NCBI RefSeq assembly: GCF_902498845.1
Contig: NZ_CABVLM010000002.1
Coordinates: forward strand, 248,001 to 312,000
Reading direction: 5' to 3'
Length of the DNA: 64,000 nucleotides
From: Pseudoalteromonas rhizosphaerae
GTDB lineage: Bacteria > Pseudomonadota > Gammaproteobacteria > Enterobacterales > Alteromonadaceae
Shown here: positions 59,605-64,000 of the stretch, piece after piece
Position numbering within the stretch: the stretch's first letter is position 1
How the letters are laid out: each line of letters opens with the position of its first letter
Position numbers and translations under genes: made by a program
The notes under the pieces: generated by a model
Seen by the model: the letters and a program-made list of their open reading frames with translations, nothing else
The model's database searches: none
What the model was told of the DNA's origin: nothing

Positions 59605-60480
59605 ATGAAAAAACATCATCTAAGTTTAGTCGTCCTCGCGGGTGGCTTGGGCTCTCGTTTTGGTGGCAATAAACAAATCGCTGAGATTGCTGGGTTGGGT
59701 TGTACCATTATGGAGTTGAGTATTGCTGATGCTGTTGCCGCAGGAGTAACTCAGGTTGTATTAGTGATCAATCAGGCTGTGCGCAGCGAGATTGAGCAAG
59801 TGATTTTACCGCGCTTACCAACGGGGATTGATGTTGTGTTGGTTGAACAACGCATTGATTTAGTGCCAGAACAATTCCAATTACTAGCACAACAGCGAAG
59901 TAAGCCTTGGGGCACCGGGCATGCTTTATTATGCGCTAAAGATCATGTTCATAACCCCGCGATCGTCATCACAGCCGATGATTATTATGGCGCGTCGTCA
60001 TTTTTATTACTCGCTGAACATTTTAAAAACCTGACTAGTTGGGCTATGGTGGGTTACCCAATTATTGATACTTTGTCAGATCAAGGTGGGGTGAATAGAG
60101 GCGTATGCCAAGTTAAAAATAACCAATTAATTGATGTTGTTGAGTATTTAAATATTCAGCACGAGAACGGTCAAATAATGGGTGACAATCCGCAGGGGCT
60201 CCGTGAGAGAATTGCCGTGGATGCGTTGGCATCAATGAGTTTTTGGGCAATTACGCCAACATTTTTTGACCGCCTAGAAGCAGGATTTGACGAGTTTCTG
60301 CAAAAGTATGACAACGGTGTCAGAATGGAGTATTATTTACCCGATCAAGTTCAACAAGCGATCACATCTAATCAACAAATAGTTACCATATATAGCGCAA
60401 AAGAGTCGTGGTATGGAGTGACTTATAAATCAGAATTACAGGATGTTACAGGTAAATTATATGAATTACGTCACGGATGA
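59605..60480 (+). CDS. Sugar-1-phosphate nucleotidyltransferase-like protein
   Basis: A 291-residue GT-A-like nucleotidyltransferase. The N-terminal LAGGLGSRFGGNKQIAEI is a version of the GG-x-G-x-R-x7-K loop; GTGHALLCAKDHV and VITADDYYG provide base- and metal-binding segments; MVGYPIIDTLSDQGGVNRGVC follows. It differs from GalU, RmlA and GlmU and lacks a beta-helix tail. It overlaps the kinase gene by 20 bases, so I infer it turns that kinase's sugar-1-phosphate into an NDP-sugar, probably UDP-GalNAc or UDP-GlcNAc. Activity and nucleotide are not shown by sequence. Confidence 0.8.
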   Translation: MKKHHLSLVVLAGGLGSRFGGNKQIAEIAGLGCTIMELSIADAVAAGVTQVVLVINQAVRSEIEQVILPRLPTGIDVVLVEQRIDLVPEQFQLLAQQRSKPWGTGHALLCAKDHVHNPAIVITADDYYGASSFLLLAEHFKNLTSWAMVGYPIIDTLSDQGGVNRGVCQVKNNQLIDVVEYLNIQHENGQIMGDNPQGLRERIAVDALASMSFWAITPTFFDRLEAGFDEFLQKYDNGVRMEYYLPDQVQQAITSNQQIVTIYSAKESWYGVTYKSELQDVTGKLYELRHG

Positions 60481-61603
60481 ACTAGCCCCGATCTTGCCTT
60501 TTCCCGGGCACAACAATAGCGAAGTAAGTATGAAGTCAAATTCCATTGCGGTTTACTTGTCTGAGAGTTTTGGTCTTGGTAGTGAAAAAATCAGCATGAA
60601 GCCAATTGGTAGTGGTCACATAAATAGCACTATGCTATTAACTGCACCAAAAAAATCATTAGTTGTTCAAAAACTAAATACCGAGGTTTTTCCTGAACCA
60701 GATATGTTAGTTAAAAATGCTCGTTTAATTGAACGTCATTTAACTAAAAAACGTCAATTAGGCGAGTATGATTTAGCAATCATCCGCCATGTTCCTACAG
60801 TTGAAAATAACTATTTAGTTGATTGTGATAACGGTGTTTGGCGCGCACTCGAATTTATTGGCGGCAGTTATAGTGAAGATGTAGTTTTAAATACTTCACA
60901 AGCGCAAACTGCAGCCAATGCATTTGGTCAATTTGCTGTTGCTTTAGAAGATTTTGATGCCAAGCAACTGCATCATGTTATTCCTGATTTTCATAATTTA
61001 GCGATGCGCGCTGAAAAGCTCAAAGCTGTGGTTGCAAAAGATCCACAGCAGCGCTTAGCCAGCTGCCAAGCTGACGTTGATTTTTGTTTCGCGCAATTTG
61101 GCTTAATTGATGAGCTTAAAGCATTGACGGGCATTGTACCGGTTCGACCATGTCATAATGATACTAAAATTAATAATATGCTGTTTTGTAATACATCAAA
61201 TGATGCCAAAGCAGTGATTGATTTAGACACCTGTATGCCTGGTTATTGGTTGTATGATTTTGGTGATATGGTGCGTACTTTTTGCTCTCCTGAACAAGAA
61301 GATTCAACGGATTTAGCTAATGTATGTGTGCGTGAAGAGATTTTTGCAGCGGTAGTTAAAGGTTATGTAGAGCCTTTGAAAGACTTGATTACCGAACAAG
61401 AAAAACAAAGCTTTTGGTTAGGCACCAAAGTAATGACCTTTATGATTGGCCTACGTTTTTTAACTGATTACATTGACGGTGATCATTATTTTTCAATCAA
61501 GCATGCTAACCACAACTTAGAACGTGCGCAAAATCAGTTTGCTTTATATCGTGATATTCTCGCAAAAAAAACCACGCTTAAAGCTATTTTAAGAGATGTG
61601 TGA
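60461..61603 (+). CDS. N-acetylhexosamine 1-kinase-like phosphotransferase (APH/choline kinase fold)
   Basis: A 380-residue protein of the aminoglycoside-phosphotransferase fold. The N-lobe has GSGHINSTMLL and the ATP-anchoring VVQKLN Lys. The catalytic loop is RPCHNDTKINNML with Asp and Asn, and the metal-binding DLDTCMPGYWLYDFGD replaces DFG. The HNDTK..N and DLDT-MPG motifs are those I associate with NahK, the anomeric kinase of GlcNAc/GalNAc in bifidobacteria. ATG 60461 (AGG eight bases upstream) is chosen; 60443 is in frame. It lies between a nucleotidyltransferase and a GH109 glycosidase, which supports a HexNAc substrate. Confidence 0.8.
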   Translation: MNYVTDELAPILPFPGHNNSEVSMKSNSIAVYLSESFGLGSEKISMKPIGSGHINSTMLLTAPKKSLVVQKLNTEVFPEPDMLVKNARLIERHLTKKRQLGEYDLAIIRHVPTVENNYLVDCDNGVWRALEFIGGSYSEDVVLNTSQAQTAANAFGQFAVALEDFDAKQLHHVIPDFHNLAMRAEKLKAVVAKDPQQRLASCQADVDFCFAQFGLIDELKALTGIVPVRPCHNDTKINNMLFCNTSNDAKAVIDLDTCMPGYWLYDFGDMVRTFCSPEQEDSTDLANVCVREEIFAAVVKGYVEPLKDLITEQEKQSFWLGTKVMTFMIGLRFLTDYIDGDHYFSIKHANHNLERAQNQFALYRDILAKKTTLKAILRDV

Positions 61604-61880
61604 TAAAGGTTAAAGGTTAAAGGTGCTAGGAAGATAAAGGTACTAGGGAAGTTACTAGGGCCTAGAGCCTATAACCTAGTACCTATGTTTTAAAGCGTAG
61701 GCGCGGTTTATAAAATTCATGGCTAAAGCCATTTCCTACATCGTCGATTGAGATTGGTTAAATACCAAGAGTTAAGGTTAATTCTAACCCCTTCTTTTCC
61801 TATGCTATCCATCCCCATCTGCTTTACCTCCCAAGCTGTTTTAGGTAAGTTAAAACTAGATTAGTTCTAGGATAATAATA
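61604..61880. other. Short gap between the kinase and GH109 genes
   Basis: It contains degenerate heptamer phrases (AAAGGTTAAAGG, GGTACTAGGG, CCTAGAGCCTATAACCTAG) and a deletion derivative of the D-type REP at about 61698 (GTAGGCGCGGTTTATAAAATTC). No terminator is obvious, so transcription may continue into the GH109 gene. Confidence 0.55.
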
Positions 61881-63251
61881 ATGAAGCAGTTTAATCGTCG
61901 AGATTTTTTAAAAGCCGCGAGTGCTACGGCAGCGGCTAGTGTGATTTCAGGATGTGCCACAGGTACTCAAAGTGGCGTTATTATTCCCCCAGCGCAAGGG
62001 CGCTCTGTAATTGGCCTTGTCGCGCCAAAAATGGATGTAGTACGGGTTGGGTTTATAGGCTTAGGACAGCGTGGTTTTGGCCACGTAAAGCGTATGAGTC
62101 ATATTGCTGGTACAGAAATTAAAGCAATATGTGATACCCATGACGAAGTCTTACAGCGTTCAGCTAACTACCTCACTGACAAAGGGTTGGCTAAGCCTGC
62201 ACTTTATACTGGCGCCGATAATGCCTATCAAGCAATGCTTAATCGCGATGATATTGATATTGTGATTATTTCTACGCCATGGTCATGGCATGCACCGATG
62301 GCAATCGATACCATGAATAGTGGCAAGCATGCTTTTGTTGAAGTGCCATTAGCATTGACGGTTGAAGAAATGTGGCAACTAGTTGATACCGCTGAGCGCA
62401 CGCAAAAGAACTGTATGATGATGGAAAATGTCAACTATGGTCGTGATGAGTTAATGGTATTGAATATGGTTCGCCAAGGCGTGTTTGGTGAGCTGCTACA
62501 TGGTGAGGCGGCGTATATTCATGAATTACGTTGGCAAATGAAAGAAGTGGAGCATAAAACTGGTTCTTGGCGTACCGCTTGGCATGCAAAACGAAACGGT
62601 AATTTGTATCCAACGCACGGTTTAGGCCCTGTATCACAATATATGAATATTAATCGCGGCGATCGATTTGATTTTTTAACCTCAATGAGTTCACCGGCAC
62701 TGGGCCGTAGCGCCTATGCAAAGAAAGAATTTCCAGCCGATCATCAACGTAATCAGCTTAATTATATTGCTGGCGATATGAATACCACGCTTATCAAAAC
62801 AGTAAAAGGGCGCAGTATTATGGTTCAACATGATACCACCACGCCACGTCCATACTCGCGCCATAATTTAATTCAAGGCACTAACGGTGTGTTTGCTGGT
62901 TTTCCAAATCGTATTGCGCTGGAAGATGGTGGTTCGAAGAGCTTCCATGAGTGGGATTATGAAATGGCTGATTGGTATAAAAAATACGACCACCCACTGT
63001 GGACCAAAATGGGCGAAGAGGCAGAGCGTAACGGCGGCCATGGCGGCATGGACTTCTTAATGTTCTGGCGGATGATTTATTGTTTACGTAATGGTGAGGC
63101 GCTTGATCAAGATGTTTACGACGGCGCTGCTTGGTCTGTTATATCGCCGCTGTCGGCACAGTCAGTTAGTAATCGTAGTGCGTCAATTGATATTCCTGAT
63201 TTTACCCGTGGTGCATGGCAAAGTGCCAAACCGCTAGGAATAGCTGGTTAA
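61881..63251 (+). CDS. GH109-family glycosidase (alpha-N-acetylgalactosaminidase), Tat lipoprotein
   Basis: A 456-residue NAD-dependent glycosidase of the Gfo/Idh/MocA fold. A twin-arginine signal ([15 protein letters not shown]) runs into a lipobox (VISGC, Cys at 25), so it should be a folded, Tat-exported lipoprotein that carries its NAD. The dinucleotide motif [17 protein letters not shown] lies near residue 57; [12 protein letters not shown] and [17 protein letters not shown] are family features, as is [19 protein letters not shown] near the end. Known GH109 enzymes release alpha-linked GalNAc by an oxidation-elimination mechanism. AGGATAATAATA precedes the ATG. Substrate assignment follows the family and the kinase upstream. 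Confidence 0.88.
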   Translation: MKQFNRRDFLKAASATAAASVISGCATGTQSGVIIPPAQGRSVIGLVAPKMDVVRVGFIGLGQRGFGHVKRMSHIAGTEIKAICDTHDEVLQRSANYLTDKGLAKPALYTGADNAYQAMLNRDDIDIVIISTPWSWHAPMAIDTMNSGKHAFVEVPLALTVEEMWQLVDTAERTQKNCMMMENVNYGRDELMVLNMVRQGVFGELLHGEAAYIHELRWQMKEVEHKTGSWRTAWHAKRNGNLYPTHGLGPVSQYMNINRGDRFDFLTSMSSPALGRSAYAKKEFPADHQRNQLNYIAGDMNTTLIKTVKGRSIMVQHDTTTPRPYSRHNLIQGTNGVFAGFPNRIALEDGGSKSFHEWDYEMADWYKKYDHPLWTKMGEEAERNGGHGGMDFLMFWRMIYCLRNGEALDQDVYDGAAWSVISPLSAQSVSNRSASIDIPDFTRGAWQSAKPLGIAG

Positions 63252-63263
63252 ATGCTAAGAGCT

Positions 63264-63921
63264 GCGCGAGGCAAACTCGCGCATATTGTGTTTTTGCGTC
63301 AGCAAGCATAACGCCTACGGGTGTTAAAGTTTTAAATTTACTTTGATGTTTAATTAATTACCTGTAGGCGAGTGGCTTGCCACCGCGTTTTTAAATGTGG
63401 CGTGGTATTTGTGCGTCAGCAAGCTCAACGCCTACGGTGTTAAATTTTACTTTGATGCTTAATTAATTACTTGTAGGCGAGTGGCTTGCCACCGCGTTTT
63501 GAAATGTGCTCTGGTGTTTTTGCGTCAGCAAGCTCAACGCCTACGGTGCTAAAGTTTATCTCGGTGTTAAATTTACTTTGATGTTTAATTAATTATCTGT
63601 AGGCGAGTGGCTTACCACCGCGTTTTAAAATGTGGCGTGGTGTTGGTGCGTCAGCAAGCTTAACGCCTACGGGTGTTAAAGTTTATCTCGGTGTTAAATT
63701 TACTTTGATGTTTATTACTTACTTGTAGGCGAGTGGCTTGCCACCGCGTTTTGAAATGTGCTCTGGTGTTTTTGCGTCAGCAAGCTCAACGCCTACGGGT
63801 GTTAAAGTTTATCTCGGTGTTAAATTTACTTTGATGTTTATTAATTACTTGTAGGCGAGTGGCTTGCCACCGCGTTTTAAATGTGGCGTGGTGTTGGTGC
63901 GTCAGCAAGCTTAATACTTAC
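63264..63921. repeat. REP-E-like hairpin and A/B array at the right end of the window (6 B, 5 A)
   Basis: After the GH109 stop comes GCGCGAG/CTCGCGC (63264-63282, E class without GTAG). B hairpins follow at about 63295, 63412, 63522, 63648, 63774 and 63899 (last one decayed) alternating with A hairpins at about 63363, 63473, 63599, 63725 and 63851. The 63522-63890 part has a longer period of about 126 bp because it carries an additional AAGTTTATCTCGGTGTTAAA spacer. No gene is seen to the end of the window. Confidence 0.92.
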
Positions 63922-64000
63922 AGGGTTTTAATTTGCTGCGAGGGAGGCGTTACTGCTTACTAAACGGTAACTGCCTATAAATAGCGGGTGTTTTACCCAG

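Overview
The window looks like a chromosomal segment of a marine gammaproteobacterium of the order Alteromonadales, most likely Pseudoalteromonas. This is inferred from AT-rich coding DNA, a tRNA-His gene with encoded CCA, a GH20/NagP-type amino-sugar uptake pair, the dciA-secA-mutT neighbourhood and the flavour of the protein sequences. No database search was possible.

Layout. 1-4.3 kb is housekeeping and catabolic: the end of a beta-hexosaminidase, an N-acetylglucosamine transporter behind a NagR-like operator, tRNA-His, MscS and a DUF481 outer-membrane protein. 4.4-21.3 kb is polysaccharide locus 1: SLBB export protein, Wzz, initiating sugar transferase, RmlB/RmlA, a dTDP-3-amino-3,6-dideoxyhexose branch (ketoisomerase, aminotransferase, N-acyltransferase) with an unusual 3-hydroxyacyl-CoA dehydrogenase, Wzx, Wzy, three glycosyltransferases, an epimerase and RfaH. 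23.0-46.8 kb is polysaccharide locus 2: Wza-Wzb-Wzc, WbpA/B/D/E (UDP-GlcNAc3NAcA), three GT4 transferases, a second Wzx and Wzy, PglC/D/E/F (UDP-diNAc-bacillosamine and its phosphoglycosyltransferase), Ugd and GalU. Two complete Wzx/Wzy systems therefore lie side by side, probably one for O-antigen and one for capsule. 47-57.7 kb holds a beta-CASP nuclease, DciA, SecA, MutT, a REP-associated tyrosine transposase (RAYT) and an M13 peptidase. 59.6-63.3 kb is a small sugar set: a nucleotidyltransferase, an N-acetylhexosamine-1-kinase-like protein and a Tat-exported GH109 glycosidase, which together suggest salvage of GalNAc into UDP-GalNAc.

The most striking feature is the intergenic DNA. It is packed with GTAG-headed imperfect hairpins of at least five classes (REP sequences). 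Two of them, A and B, occur about 40 times each in alternating orientation as BIME-like arrays; the largest has 16 B and 15 A copies at 57.9-59.5 kb. The RAYT gene sits inside one of these arrays. Interleaved are MITE-like hairpins bounded by CACCACAGAG/CTCGGTGGT, and perfect 7-bp tandem repeats of several different but related sequences. These repeats lie between genes and do not occur inside the tightly packed parts of the two polysaccharide operons, although they do break locus 2 at four junctions.
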